Shown: positions 12,601 through 24,562, counted from the stretch's first letter. The stretch: 64,000 bases of DNA from Benincasa hispida (GCF_009727055.1 NC_052353.1:62719864-62783863); one strand, 5' to 3'. Notes: a model not told the origin generated them from the sequence alone. A program made the numbers and translations.

Positions 12601-13791
12601 CAAATAAAAATTTGAAACTTCTTAAAAACTTGACACTGAGTAGAAGTATTGCCTATAGTCCCATGACACCGTCAATAGACTCCCTCGTCATTCACCTGAT
12701 ACGTTCTTTCCTTTACCTGAAAGAAATATTATATGAAAAGATGAGTATATAAAATACTCAGTAAGTAACTTCACTATTGGGGTCAGGCTATGCAATCACA
12801 TGCAGGCATGAACTGAATGTTCTAAAGTTGGTGGGACCTAAAACTTTGCTTTTCCGATATTCACTCCATTTCTTTTCTCCTAGATGTGCATTAATTTCAT
12901 ACACATCAGCTCAATGTAAATCAATTTCATGTACATTGAACCTGAACATGAGTATGCATCAATTCCATACACACTAAGATCTATCTAAGTACATCAATCT
13001 CATGTAACTTAAAATTGTTGGAGTGGGTGTGCATTAATTTCATACACACTAAAATCTGTCTAAGAACATCAATTTCATGTAACTTAGAATTCTTAGACTT
13101 GCATCAATTTCATGCCGTCAATAACTATGTTAAAGGAAAGGAGAATTAAAATTTTGATTTTACTATGCCATGTAACATGCACATATGCATAAGGTCCCAC
13201 ATAATTCCATACAAAGTGATAACATGGAACTTACGAATTGCTTATAAATTTTGTGATAAATATATATAATGTCACACTGATCATAACTCAAAGTATCAAT
13301 TTAATTAGCAAAGTAAAAAATCACTAAATAAAATTTTGCAAGGCAAACAAGACAGTTTCAGTGGTATAGTCACTTTCCTCAAATTTAAATCAAATATTTT
13401 TATTTAAGCTTTTAGAATTCTTGCCTAAAACGGCGAATCTAGCGAAGAGCGGTGAACGTTGGATGGTGTAGAGGCCTGATGTTGCGAGCTATCATTCGTG
13501 AGTGGTGGCTAGCTATTTCGGTGGGGTTGGTCAGATTGTGTATCACAAAGGAAAAAGAGACGACTTGAGAGATGGGTGGGGGGAGGGTCTTTTCATGGTC
13601 CGTAGGTAAGGCTTAATTTAAATAAAAGAATTCTGATATTCATTCCAAAAATTTCAAATCTTTTATCAATTTAAATCCAAAATTTTGAAGCCCCTTATCA
13701 AATTAATTATAATATCCAACTATCTCAATTCCACTCTAATTTCTATTTTTTTTTCAGAAACTAAAACCCATTACTAAAACTCGGAATGTTA
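12600..13791 (-). repeat. Antisense gypsy LTR remnant with internal subrepeats
   Basis: The right edge reads actcggaatgttaca on the plus strand, which on the minus strand is the typical gypsy LTR start TGTAACATTCC. Inside, 12730-12770 carries a motif like that in the solo LTR at 18240 (actcagtaagt, antisense). Subrepeats of about 72 bp, each with tgcatcaatttcatg-acact, occur at 12945-13100. The left boundary is uncertain and I could not find the paired target duplication. Confidence 0.5.
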
Positions 13792-13795
13792 CAGA

Positions 13796-15190
13796 TTTTC
13801 TCACTCTACCTATTATTCAAAAAAAAAAAAAAAAATAGTAATAATGATTTTAATTGGTTCAAAATTACCTTCTATTTGAAAATTATTTTAAACATGATAA
13901 TAAGAATTTTTATTATTTTATAATCACTTTTGAAACTGTTTTAAATAATTCAAAACTAATTTTGATACAATAAAAAATTGTGTTAAAACAATGTAAAATC
14001 AATCTTTTAAGTTGATTTAGAATGGTTTGATCCTTTTTCCTGCTGATAGCAGGATCCAATTGGGCTCCATTTTGGGTTTCTTTCTCAAGTTTCTAGCCCA
14101 TTTAAAGCCCAACATTAATCTTTGAAATGTTTAAGGAATTACCTTACATTTTGATTTGGGGACATTTTTAACTCAGAGATTCTCTCTCATCTTTTAATTT
14201 TGTAATTTTTTTTAAAAATCATTTTCAGATTTAGTATTAATTATATTAAAATTTTGTTTTTAGAAATATTTTAAAGTAAAAATATATTATTTTCGAATTT
14301 AGTATTAATTATATAAAAATTTTCTTTTTAAACAATATTATCAATTACATTATTTCTCATCAATAAAATTTCAAAATATATAATTCTTTTCCAAATAAAA
14401 TCATTTTCAAATTTTGAATTTTCTTTTTATTATTTCTTAATTTCAGTTGATATTCATTTAATGCCGGAAATATTAAAAATTAATGTTTCCTTCATTTTAT
14501 TAAATTTCATTTATTTTCTTTCATATTCCTAGCTGAGAATTGATCCCTCTCCATTAAAATTTCAAGTGTATGTCAAATATACTAAAAAATGTAAATATAT
14601 ATCCCATATCTTGTTCAATATAACTGACAATACATTGTACAAACTGTCTCGTTCATGCACTTATCAAGTATACCTTGATTTATTTCGAGAAAATTCAAAT
14701 ATATAGTGATGTATATATCAAATATACCTTATTTTCTCATTTGAAGTTGATTGTTATTTTCATTTATGAGGGTAACAATTTTCGAACTTTATAGAAACTT
14801 TTTTTGTTTGTGTAAGTTTTGGAAAAAAAAAAAACCCGATTTTGGAAGTTCAAAACCACAAGAAACTTTCCTTATATACTTTTGTGGTGTTGATATTATT
14901 ATACATATATTGGTAAGAAGAGTTGAAAAGGTAAACTAGGGCAAGCATGTGAGTAAAATAATAACCTATTAAGCTATTCCTATAAAAATAAGAAAGTTCA
15001 GACAATTGTATAATTAGACATATTTATTTGGGTTATATCTGCATAAAGCTTTTAATGTTTATTGGGTGCAAGGGAATAACTAAAAAACATAGCCACATAT
15101 ATAAATCAAATTGTATAAATAATTCTAAAATTTATAACACAAGTATACTTTGCTCATGCAGTCATTGAAAGATGGTATGATATTACCAAC
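13796..15190. other. AT-rich spacer
   Basis: No gene is supported. A poly-A run lies at 13819-13835. The 62-codon open frame at 14751-14939 is not conserved-looking and has no motif. Confidence 0.45.
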
Positions 15191-15293
15191 ATGAGCATAG
15201 CTCAACTGATATAAGATCTTTGTTATCAACTCTGAGATCATAGATTCAAATCCCTCAATCATGCGTTGAATTTAAAAAGAACAGATAGCAAAA
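15191..15293 (+). repeat. tRNA-derived SINE-like fragment
   Basis: A box A-like tagctcaactgat (15198-15210) and a box B-like gattcaaatccc (15243-15254) are spaced as in a tRNA-type Pol III promoter. An A-rich tail ends at an unresolved N (15294). Families of this kind are common in plant genomes. The folded tRNA shape is mostly lost. Confidence 0.5.
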
Positions 15294-15770
15294 TNTATAT
15301 ATATTGTCAAAGTCAGTTTCAACCCCTAGAGAGGAAGATATGCTAGTTACCGTTGATCTAAACTTACTTTGTCAATTTTAAATAAATTATTGAAGTCCCA
15401 CTTGGTAACGATTTAGTTTTTGAGGTTTTTTTATTTTTTAAATTAAGCTTAAAGACACTACTTTTACCTTCAAATTTTTTCCTTTATTATATACTTTTTA
15501 TCAATAGTTTAAAAAATCAAGCCAAATTTTGAAAATTAAAATAGTAACGTTTGAAAACTTGTTTTTGTTTTTAGAATCTGGCTAAGAATTCAACCATTGT
15601 ACTTAATAAAGATGCAAATCATGATAAGAAGTGGGAAAGCAATAGGCTTAATTTTCAAAAACCAAAAACAAAAAATGAAATGATTACTAAACAAGGCCTA
15701 AGTTGTGTTAAAACTATACCTATTTATTTTTCCTTATTATTTTGGTAACCAACTTACAAAATCAAAATGT
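15294..15770. other. Spacer upstream of the split tRNA gene
   Basis: AT-rich sequence with no gene. It would be the 5' flank of the tRNA-Ala copy. Confidence 0.4.
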
Positions 15771-15805
15771 GGGGATGTAGCTCATAAGGTAGAGCGCTCG
15801 TTTAG
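15771..15805 (+). pseudogene. 5' half of a split tRNA-Ala(AGC) gene
   Basis: The 35 bases begin ggggatgtagctcat and continue ggtagagcgctcg, then tttag. This is the acceptor stem, D arm and 5' side of the anticodon arm of plant tRNA-Ala. The sequence breaks off in the anticodon loop, exactly where the gypsy LTR starts (TGTCAG at 15806). The last five bases, TTTAG, are the left target duplication. The matching 3' half lies 37 kb away at 53150. Confidence 0.85.
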
Positions 15806-16304
15806 TGTCAGATCATGCTTGTCTAGAGCGTGTTGCCCATGGCCGCACGTCTGCCTTCATCTCTTTTTACCATGCTTTCATCCTATGTATTTCATTTTGC
15901 TAGTCAGTTTACTTTCTATGTACTTTTCTTAGTGTATGACCGCTCGCCCATTTCCTTTTGCAAGGATGGTAGATGTCTTTTTGTTCGAATACACTATGTG
16001 GGGGTATGACTAATTGCCCTATCTTCACATCCGAGAGTTGTATGCTATAAAGCGTTGTTGACCATTTTATTGCTTTCTTGTTGTACAACTAATCTTCATT
16101 GCTCAATCATACTTTCAAAGGTTTGAAAAAACCTTTTTCTCTAAACCCGTTTTCTAAAATATTTTTTCAAGAATGGGGATAGAGGTTGTAAGAAACGCCC
16201 TTTGTGCCATCAGCTATTTGAATTTGGATCGGCTAACTTGTTCGAGGACGAGAACAAGTGTTGCACAATCGCCTTGAGACTCTTACGAGAGTGTAGTTGT
16301 GACA
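15806..16304 (+). repeat. 5' LTR of the chromodomain gypsy element
   Basis: It starts TGTCAGATCATGCTTGTC and ends TTGTGACA, immediately before the primer-binding site. It aligns over its whole length with 52652-53149. The two copies differ by many substitutions, so the insertion is not recent. Confidence 0.9.
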
Positions 16305-16322
16305 ATTGGTATAAGAGCCAAG
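16305..16322 (+). other. Primer-binding site of the gypsy element
   Basis: attggtataagagcc follows the LTR directly. It matches the complement of the 3' end of initiator tRNA-Met (TGGTATCAGAGC) except for one base. Confidence 0.85.
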
Positions 16323-16351
16323 TCGGCTCGTGAAATGCTGAAGCTGTGATC

Positions 16352-16866
16352 ATGTCTTCTACGAAACAATTGGGCAAGTCCCATATTGATCAGTTGGTTA
16401 GAGCAAATGCTCTAGCTAATAGAAGTCCCCAATCAGGTTCGGTTCCTAGAAACTCAGTTACAAGAAGTTTTTGACAAGGCTGATGAAATCGACGTGGTGG
16501 CTAGCTACTTGGACAGAATGCCCGTCAAGGAATTGTTAACAAGGGTTGAAACCCTGGAAGTAAAAACTATGAGGACTGGTATTTTCGAGCATGGGGATGG
16601 CTCGACTGACTCTGTTGCCCCCATGGAAGAGCATGTCGAAAAACTGCATAACTCGTAGAAAGCGATAATTCAGATGGTGACTGAGTTATCCGAAGACTTT
16701 CGAGCCACTCTTGATGTCATTCAAGTAGAGATTGTTGATATGAATGCAAGAGTTAACCTCACTATGAGAGCGGTGAGAAACCAAGCCTAAACTTAGGGTG
16801 CAGTTCAATTCAACAGGGTAAAAGTACCCAAGCCTAAGCCCTTCTGTGGGGTTCGTGACGCGAAAC
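16352..16866 (+). pseudogene. Gypsy gag, N-terminal part
   Basis: An ATG at 16352 opens a gag-like frame (MSSTKQLGKSHIDQ), which soon meets a stop and shifts. The second frame reads DEIDVVASYLDRMPVKELL and, later, RVKVPKPKPFCGVRDAK. The last stretch is the conserved gag boundary seen in cucurbit gypsy polyproteins. The frame stops abruptly after the residues RDAK at 16866, where CACTA sequence begins. It resumes with VLENFIFDIKQY after 21797. There are at least three in-frame stops before the break. Confidence 0.85.
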
Positions 16867-16869
16867 TAA

Positions 16870-17222
16870 GATACAAATCGATCAATACATTGTGCTTTTG
16901 GTATGTTAATGAACCTTTCATCTTTGTTATCTAAGCACAACAATCTTTTACCTTGATGACATAAAATATGGTAGCAATTGGAAAGTTGTTCAAGTAGTCC
17001 AAAATAAGCGAATATGAGATGTACTAGAAGTAGATGATGTTGAAATCGAACAATTAGATTTACTAGAATTCGTAGGTAGAGTTCGAGTGGATGAAACCAT
17101 TGAAAAGGTTACTTTATGTAGAGCTGACGTTGATCCTACAGTTTTGGATCGACCAATTATTCGTCATGGCGATGATGAAGAACAATTATCTCCCAATAAC
17201 AGCTCAAGTGTTGATGAATAAT
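16870..17222 (+). pseudogene. CACTA transposase (TPase), C-terminal fragment
   Basis: The translated region reads FWYVNEPFIFVI, stop, AQQSFYLDDIKYGSNWKVV, then QVVQNKRIWDVLEVDD, and ends at the TAA at 17220-17222. This is the typical tail of the En/Spm-type TPase (the Transposase_21 family end, with AQQVFYL-D-GxNWxVV). An in-frame stop interrupts it and the catalytic core is missing. It lies about 120 bp upstream of the second element gene, in the normal order for CACTA elements. Confidence 0.8.
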
Positions 17223-17341
17223 TTGATTTTGATGATGAGGATGAGTAATCATGTATCTACTCAGTTCTCTTTCTCTTTTTACACGTATTTCATATTAATT
17301 TTATACTTTTTTTTTTGTCTTTTTTGTGTTTGTATAGATAC

Positions 17342-18269
17342 GATGTCAACCCCTAATGAGCAACAGAAGGCTAATGAAGAATTTAAGGAGCAAGAGATAT
17401 ATCTAGGCAACACGGGATCTTCCGTGGGTGAAACTTCAGGTTAGTATTCATATACATCTTCGGTAGACTGAAATACATCCTAAACTATTTTACATTTTTT
17501 ATTCCTCAGATAGTAGCTTTCCATCCACTCGGAGGAAACACGAGTATTCCTGGAACATCAAATTGGAAAAATACGTCAAAAAACATGGGAGAATTCCAAT
17601 CATGATAAATGAGGGGGAGACGAAGCCGATTTCTCAACATTCAATACGATCTGCATTTTCAGTACGATGTCATACTTTTGCTGATGTTCCAAACGAATTT
17701 ATAGAAGTGGCTAAGAGTCAATTGTTGGTAACTTTATAAGTTTATTCTTTTAGATTGTCATGAACATCATATATGTTAATTATTCTTTAATTCTTTTGTA
17801 GCCTCATTTCGTGCTTGATTTATCCAGTCAACCACTTAATCATTTTATAGAACATAAAATGCAAAACTCCTTTAAAGAATTAAGAGCAGATTTGCATAGA
17901 CATTACAAGAAATTAGCAAACCGCATGAAACACGTGTTAACTTGCTAGCTGACTTAAGAATAGACCAGAAGATCGGTAATTTTTGTGTGACTGCTTCGAG
18001 AGTGAAGAGTTTCAGTTTAGAATAATTTAGGGTATGCATCATTTACTTCATTTACTATTATAGAATATATTTTTATTTTTTTTTTCGAATGTAGGAAATT
18101 TCAGAGACGAACATGAAGAATAGAGAGAAATTACCGTTCGACCATGTAGGCGGATCGAAGTCGTTCCTGCAAATTCAATCAGAGCTGCAGAAAATGGAAG
18201 GTCGAGAAATAGGACGTGTTGACCTATTTAGGGAAACACTGTAACATCCTGATTTTTATTTTGTAATTA

Positions 18270-18306
<37 letters not shown>

Positions 18307-19943
18307 GTTGGCTACTTGAATCAAGTTTTGAAATTTGTCTTGGATCAAGCCACAACTTTGGGTTTATTCAAGTTTTCCAAAGGTTTTAAGGAATTATTTG
18401 CGTGGACTTTTGTGACCAAATTGAGGTAAGTGATACTATTATTGGTGCCTTCGTGCCAGGCGATCTAGATTAGACCTATCAAGTTACTTGGTTGACTCTG
18501 GAGCATGATTTTGTTTGATATTATGTTTTGCTAGTTGCATGGTGGTTACAAGTATTATGAGCATGTTAAAATTATAATCAGTACTGATATTATGTATGTG
18601 ATGCATGAATAGACCAATATAGCGGTTTATTGTCTTGCCTTGACGCGTGTTATTATTATGTTTGATGGTGTGCCTACGGGCCGCTAGACATGCGTGAGCC
18701 GACAGATTTACGTTCATGTTACTTTTATTTTCATGTTTCATGTTTTGACGGTGTGCCTACGGGCTGCTAGACATGCGTGAACCGACAGGTTAACGTTCAT
18801 GTTATTATTATGTTTGATGGTGTGCCTACAGGCCGCTAGACATGCGTGGGTTGACGGGTTCACGTTCATGTTATTATCATGTTTGACGGTGTGCCTATGG
18901 GCCGTTAGACATGAATTTCAAGGCAAAATAGTACGTCTTTTGGTTTTCCTTTCATCATAAAAAATCGATGTAACTGTATGAGCTACGGGCTATTTTTTTC
19001 TTTGCTTGTGGATGCATAGTCTGATCCCGGTAATGGGATCACTTACTGAGGATTTTATACTCAACCTTTATCCTTATTTTTTTTTCAGGTAAGGGCAAGG
19101 ACACTCGGGCGATTGACAAGAGGAATCCGTGACAGTGCCAAAGGAACCAGAATTCGCTTCCGCATTTGACTGTTTATATTTTCACATGTTTTGTTTTTAT
19201 CCATTCATGGATTTATCATAATTTAATTAATTAATTAATTAATTAATTTATTCATTTTTTTTATAAATTGTTTCTTGTTAAAAAGAATGTTCGGGTTGAA
19301 CAATTTAAGATTTTGAGATATGTTAGAACATTTTTTTTATATACTTAATGCAGTTTAAGATTATGATTATTTTCTTTAATTTACTTTATTTTCTTCAATG
19401 AGAATATTTATGTATGTAGCAATCCCCTTTTTAGTAGTCCTAGAAAGTGGGGTTGTTATAAACACACTCTAAAAGTGGCAAGTTCGTGAATCAAGCAACT
19501 GAAGATGCATATGTAACCACTTTTGTTTTTCTTTGTCTTGTTTTTCATTCCTAAGTTTAGTCACTCGTACTTACACACTTAATTAATATGTGCACAATCA
19601 AATGTTAGAATTACAATCGAAACCACTCCAGAAGGTTCTCAACCACTAACAGGCGATGAAATATGTGAGACGGTTTTGGGTAGACAACTCGAATTTTTAA
19701 AAGGCTTAGGTTGGGGCCCTAAGCTTAAGTCAATAAGGGGTAGTAGCTCATTAAGTTCATCATCTACTCAAGGAATGGAAAGTAGGGAGGTGAAGGAAGT
19801 GAAAGCCAAATTTGAACAATCTCAATCGAGGATTAAGGAACTTGAAGACGTTAAAAACAAATGAGGGATATCATGCAAGACAAATGGAAGAAATGAAAAA
19901 AATGATTGAAGACATGATACGATCACATAGAGGAGGGCCATAA
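17342..19943 (+). pseudogene. CACTA second gene (plant Transposase_24 type), split by a solo LTR
   Basis: Likely exons begin with MSTPNEQQKANEEFKEQ (17342 to about 17439), then SFPSTRRKHEYSWNIKL (from about 17510), then PHFVLDLSSQPLNHFIEH (from about 17802), then EISETNMKNREKLPFDHVGG (from about 18097). That exon stops at FRET when the LTR at 18240 begins. It resumes in frame as HSKSGKFVNQATEDAY at 19462, and a last part carries EICETVLGRQLEFLKGLGWGP (to about 19943). This order is characteristic of the plant Ptta/En-Spm transposase family: an N-terminal basic domain, a conserved VLGR...GLGWGP motif and a C-terminal coiled coil (EVKAKFEQSQSRIKELE). Premature stops in the third exon region also disable it. 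Confidence 0.8.
18240..19460 (+). mobile_element. Solo gypsy-type LTR (1,221 bp) with AACAC target duplication
   Basis: It starts TGTAACATCCTGA and ends GGGGTTGTTATA, imperfect inverted termini. Flanks are AACAC at 18235-18239 and 19461-19465. Removing it with one AACAC copy restores the CACTA gene frame. It contains a long poly-T tract (18272-18302) and 3-4 diverged tandem units of about 80 bp with gacggtgtgcctacgggc (18640-18910). No coding region or second LTR is present, so it is a solo LTR. Confidence 0.88.
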
Positions 19944-20095
19944 AATTAGGTATGATTACTTCATTATTTAGTTGTCTAATATGTTGCTATCCTGCAGTTA
20001 TGGTAGGAAAGTAGTTATGTCTTACTAGTAGCTTTATGATAAAGAATTGTTGGCTATCCTACAGTTATGGTAGCCAACAACTAGATTTTGATGTC

Positions 20096-21060
20096 TTTTT
20101 TGTAATTATTGTGTGTTCGTTGATGTTGGGGGGAAAGTTGGAGTTTTTTGTGTGTTCGTTGATGTTTATGAAGTTTGAATATTGTGGAGTTGGGTAGAGT
20201 TTAGTTATACTCGTTTTGGAGTTGAACTTGTAGGTTTTTGGATGTTTGTGGGCGTCGAGAATGTCGTGGGAGGTGGGTAGAGTTTGGTTATACTTGTTTT
20301 GCCATTGAACTTGGAGTTTTTGTGTGTTTATGAAGTTTGAATATGTTGGGGAGGGAGGGTTTAGATTGTTTTGGGGGGAAAGCTGGAGTTTTTTATGTGT
20401 TCGTTGATGTTTATGAAGTTTGAATGTTGTGGGAGTGGGTAGAGTTTAGTTATACTCGTTTTGGAGTTGAACTTATAGGTTTTTGTGTGTTTTTGGATGT
20501 TTACGAGTGTCGAAAATGTCATGGGGGTGGGTAGAGTTTGGTTATAATCATTTTTCCGTTGAACTTAGAGTTTTTGTGTGTTTATGGATGTTTATAAAGT
20601 TTGAATATGTGGGCGAAGGGACGGGGGGGGGGGGAGGGAGGGATGGAGAGAGGAGAGGGTTGAGTTTGGTTTAGATTGTTTTGTGGGGGAAAGTTGGAGT
20701 TTTTGTGTGTTCATTTGATGTTTATGAAGTTTGAATGTTATGGGCATGGGTAGAGTTTGGTTATACTCATTTTGGAGTTGAACTTGTAGGTTTTTCTATG
20801 TTTTTGGATGTTTACGAGTGTAAGAAATATCGTGGGGGTGGGTAGAGTTTGGTTATACTCGTTTTTTTCGTTGAACTTGAAGTTTTGATGTGTTTATGGA
20901 TGTTTATGAAGTTTGAATATGTTGTTGTTGGGGGGAAGAGGGGGGAGGGGGGAGGTGGGTGGTTGAGTTTCGTAATACTCGTTTTGGAGTTGAACTTGGA
21001 GTTTTTTTTATTTGTTTATGGAAGTTTATGACTTTTGAATGTTTTTGTTTTGTTGTAGGA
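20096..21060 (+). repeat. GT-rich minisatellite inside the CACTA element
   Basis: Nested tandem units share gggtagagtttggttatactcgttttggagttgaa (split here: gggtagagtttggttatact, then cgttttggagttgaa) and tgtttatgaagtttgaa. Higher-order copies recur roughly every 245-310 bases (starts near 20157, 20402, 20714, 20890). The plus strand is strongly G+T biased, with G runs at 20623-20640 and 20930-20955. Open frames of 60-93 codons here come only from the repeats. Confidence 0.8.
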
Positions 21061-21796
21061 TGCTATTCGGAGATGAGATTGGATGATTTTTGGAGATGTT
21101 GTGTTCTAAACGTTGTCCCATCTTTATTTTGTGTATTTTTTAAGACATATTTCTTGACATTGTTTTCATCTTGTTTCTTTCATGTTTTTCTGAAGACATA
21201 TTTCTTTTATAAACTATCTTGTAACTTTTATTTATTTTAAGTAATAAAGAATAGTATGAACTTCATTTATTTGTTTTATTTGTTATGTGAATATGTTTGA
21301 GTTGGTTAATGACGTTTTACAGGTTATTCAGATTAAATTAAAAAAAATAAAAATTACAAATTAAATAATTTTAAAAGTCAATATTCAATAGTTGAAATTG
21401 AACTCTCGACGGCTGGTAAGATGTCAAGAGTTACAAGAATTTCCGATGCCATAAGGGACCGTCAGAGTTATAGAGGAACTCCCAAGACTAGGAAGGGCCA
21501 TGGGGAGTTAAAGGAACTTTCAACGTGAGGAAAGGGCCCCTAACTTCCTATGCAAAGAAAGATCGTCAGGAGTTAGGAGAACTCTCGATGACGTATATTA
21601 GGCATCAGGAGTTGTTGAACAACTCTAGAAGGTCCTTTTGTAGCGTCGAGAGTTCTACTCCCGACGAATTTATTCCAACCACACTCCCGACGACCAGTAC
21701 GTCACCAGGAGGCATTTTCCACCATTTTCCAATGATTTTGAACGTCGGAAAAGGTGTGATTTCTTACAGTGAGTGCTAGAAAATTTGTGTCACAAA

Positions 21797-21989
21797 AGTG
21801 CTAGAAAATTTCATCTTTGATATTAAGCAGTATTTCAGAGCTACAAACACAGCTATTGAAGAGTCAAAGATCACTTTGTTGATGATGCATCTATGAAGAA
21901 GGCCAAGTTATGGTGGAAGTCCCGTTTAATGGATATCCAAGAGGGTCGATGCATGATCGACACGTGGGAGAGACTGAAATAGGAATTAC
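21797..21989 (+). pseudogene. Gypsy gag, middle part
   Basis: It reads VLENFIFDIKQYFRAT, then LWWKSRLMDIQEGR and TWERLK. This is the Retrotrans_gag core of the same element that stops at 16866. One stop interrupts it near 21893. It ends at 21989 in the ATTAC target duplication of the next solo LTR and continues at 24563. Confidence 0.88.
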
Positions 21990-24557
21990 TGTAAACCCCT
22001 GAATTTGTTTTACTAGTTAATTAAGTTTAAGTCCTTAATTATGAGTTAAAGATGTGTATTAACATCATTGAAAAGAGTAAGTTAAATGTGTATAATGAAT
22101 AATGCGTCTAAAATGTAAGAGAAGGAAAATTTTCTAAGTGTTCAGACTATATGTGTTTAGGTTGTAAACATGGTTGATGCATAGAGAGTTGGAGAAGTCT
22201 ATTGTTAACGGTAAATCGGAAAAAAGGGCAAGAAAATATGTTAAGTGTGGAACGCTGAGTTCTTGGGTGAAGTAGAAACAAGTTAACACTTAGAGAAGGT
22301 AGAGAAGGTTCCATGTGTTGGAATTATGAGGTGCCACATGGCCAGTCAGTACGGTTGAACTATGTAGACAGAGGTCTAAGAAAAGGGGCGTTATGGATAA
22401 GTACAACAAAGTGGTATGAAAGATTTATGCAACCAACTTTGTATATGAATGTTGAGGCTAAACTGATAAATGATGCGGTAGAAGAGCATGCGTTGGAAGG
22501 AGAAGGCTTGGGTGGCCTCGACAAAGTTTAAGCTAAGGAATTCAACTTCATTAACGAGTAAGTAAGCTAGATGACAGCCTTGTAAATGTCAATGAAAGGA
22601 TAAGCATGTCAGGTAGAAGTGAATTAAGCAAACTCTTCATGCATGCTCAAGTATAAATAGGTTTAGCAATGAAGGAGACTGTTTTACCAAATGTTTTCTA
22701 ATGCCTAAGTGAGAAGTGTTGTTGTCATCTAAGGATTTTGAATGTTGAAGAATTTTTGGCCAGCTAAAGGAAAATTTGAGGAATTTCTAATTGATTTCAG
22801 AAGAAATAATGCTCAAATTCTAAGGTAAGTAAAAGTTAAGATGTGTTTTAGCAATTTCAAAAAAAGGAGTTTAGTTTATATGAATGTTGGAATTAAGTTA
22901 AGAAATCTGGAAGATTGAATCTGAAAATGATGTTGTGGACGAATAAGCAAGCAACTGCATATGAAAAACAAGCAAGCAACTGGTCTAGTAATGTTATGCA
23001 TTGACACATACAACATAGTCAATCCACAAGGAAGGCACTTTGAGTACGTTGTATAATGGACGTAAGTCGCATAGACTAAGAAGGCGTTTCAACGCTTACC
23101 CCAGTACCTTGAAGAAGGATGTTCAATTTTCAACTAAGTTATATGGTAAGATGGCTAAGGATAACCGATGTAGTGAAGATAGTTCGATGTATCAAACTTA
23201 GTTGTGATGCGATGACTATTAATATGCGGTAAAGTTATGTTATATGTTAAGCTCAAAAGGGAGCTAAGTATACTGATCAAATGACCTTTCCTTTTTGGGG
23301 CAAACACAAATAGAAGAGGCATATAACCCCTTGAATAAGCAGCTTAAGACACTGAGTGAGAAGTTTTAATAAATGTTTTTCCAATGTTAGTTTTGTGAAT
23401 GGTTTTAACGCATAAACATTTTTTATGAGGTTTTTATACCATGATTTTCTTCAACGCATGCCTGAAAATGAATGTTGATCGCATGATCCAAAATGATGAA
23501 GTTATTTATGAGTTCAACATGTGTTTTTTAGTAAGCCTATGTCATGTTTTACCGCTTGATGAAATTTATCAAGGAAATAACGCAAGTATACTCCATGTTT
23601 TACAAGACACTATGCGTTGATATGAAACCATGAAGTATGATTATTTTAAATAAGTATTATGTATATGTTTTTATTTGTTTAAATGTTGATGCTTCTTACA
23701 AACCTTACTCCAATGTTGGTACCAAAGATATGGTATGGTACTCAAATTTTGGTGATGTTAGGGATCATTGACACTGAAGGTATGGTAAGGTGATCATGAC
23801 TCAACTTCAGCTCTACGTGCACATATGACTATGTTATTGACGTTGATGAGATTGAGAAAAAGAGCTTTCTCTCAACTAGGATTATTAGGATTGAGCAAAA
23901 GGGCTCCCACATGTTTGGGCAATGGAGTAGCGGAGTTTTTCAAGATGATGTTAATGAATTTTATTTCAGGGTTTTTACATGATGTGCTATACAATTTCAA
24001 CTTCATTTTCAAAACCCTGATTATGATTTTATAATTATTTCCTTGATAAGAAAGTTCACGTTATTTATGATTTAAAGTATGTCTTATTTCAGATAGTCAC
24101 TCACTGGGCTTTCCAGCTCACTTTTTAAAATGTTGTCCTCCTCAAATAGCGGTCAACGTCCCAAGACCTAGTAGTTCTGCCAGTCAGTCACTACTCAAAC
24201 ACACAGAGAGCAAAAATTTTGATGGCTCATCATGTTCTGTTATTTAGTTTTATGTCCATGTCAGGGGGAACGGGTAGAGTTGCGTTGAACATATGTTGCA
24301 TATGAGTTTGGTTTATGAAAATTGTTATGTATGTTGATGTTGATATTTCTAATTAGCAGTAAATTATATATTTAAAGCTGTTGCTAAGACTGTGTGTTAA
24401 GTTCTAGAGGATTATAAACTGCTAATCAGGTGTAATGGGTGCTAAGGATACAGGTTTTTCAAGAGTATGTTGGGCAGTAGTTGTCATAGATGCTTGGCAA
24501 TTGTTGTCTTCACATCCTTTCTCGCATTAAGAAGGTAATCTGGGGAAGGGTGTGATG
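21990..24557 (+). mobile_element. Long solo LTR (2,568 bp) with ATTAC target duplication
   Basis: It begins TGTAAACCCCTGAATTTG and ends at 24557. ATTAC flanks it at 21985-21989 and 24558-24562. Gag reading continues on both sides (TWERLK before; FFQKNVEILARR after). A TATA-like gtataaatagg lies at 22651-22661, a plausible U3 promoter. No gag or pol is present inside. Its open frames (22313-22531, 23825-24034) show no motif. Confidence 0.83.
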
Positions 24558-24562
24558 ATTAC

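Larger units (their letters stand above)
16867..21771 (+). mobile_element. CACTA (En/Spm) element, 5'-truncated, inserted in gypsy gag
   Basis: The right terminus ends ttcttacagtg at 21761-21771, the reverse complement of CACTGTAAGAA, a CACTA terminal inverted repeat. Subterminal repeats of the form actc(c/t)cgacg lie at 21400-21700. Inside are the C-terminal piece of the TPase gene, a second transposase-family gene and a long GT-rich minisatellite. The expected CACTA left terminus is absent: gag runs straight into mid-TPase sequence at 16867, so the left end was deleted. Just right of the terminus, agtgctagaaaattt occurs twice (21772 and 21797, 25 bp apart). This is more than the 3-bp duplication such elements make, so the edge has been rearranged. 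Confidence 0.85.

Noticed and set aside
15771..15840. A complete functional tRNA-Ala at this site
   Set aside because: Only the 5' half is present; the sequence changes to LTR inside the anticodon loop and the 3' half is at 53150.
20483..21240. Three open frames of 60-93 codons (Val/Phe/Leu rich)
   Set aside because: Created by the GT-rich minisatellite; units repeat the same peptides.
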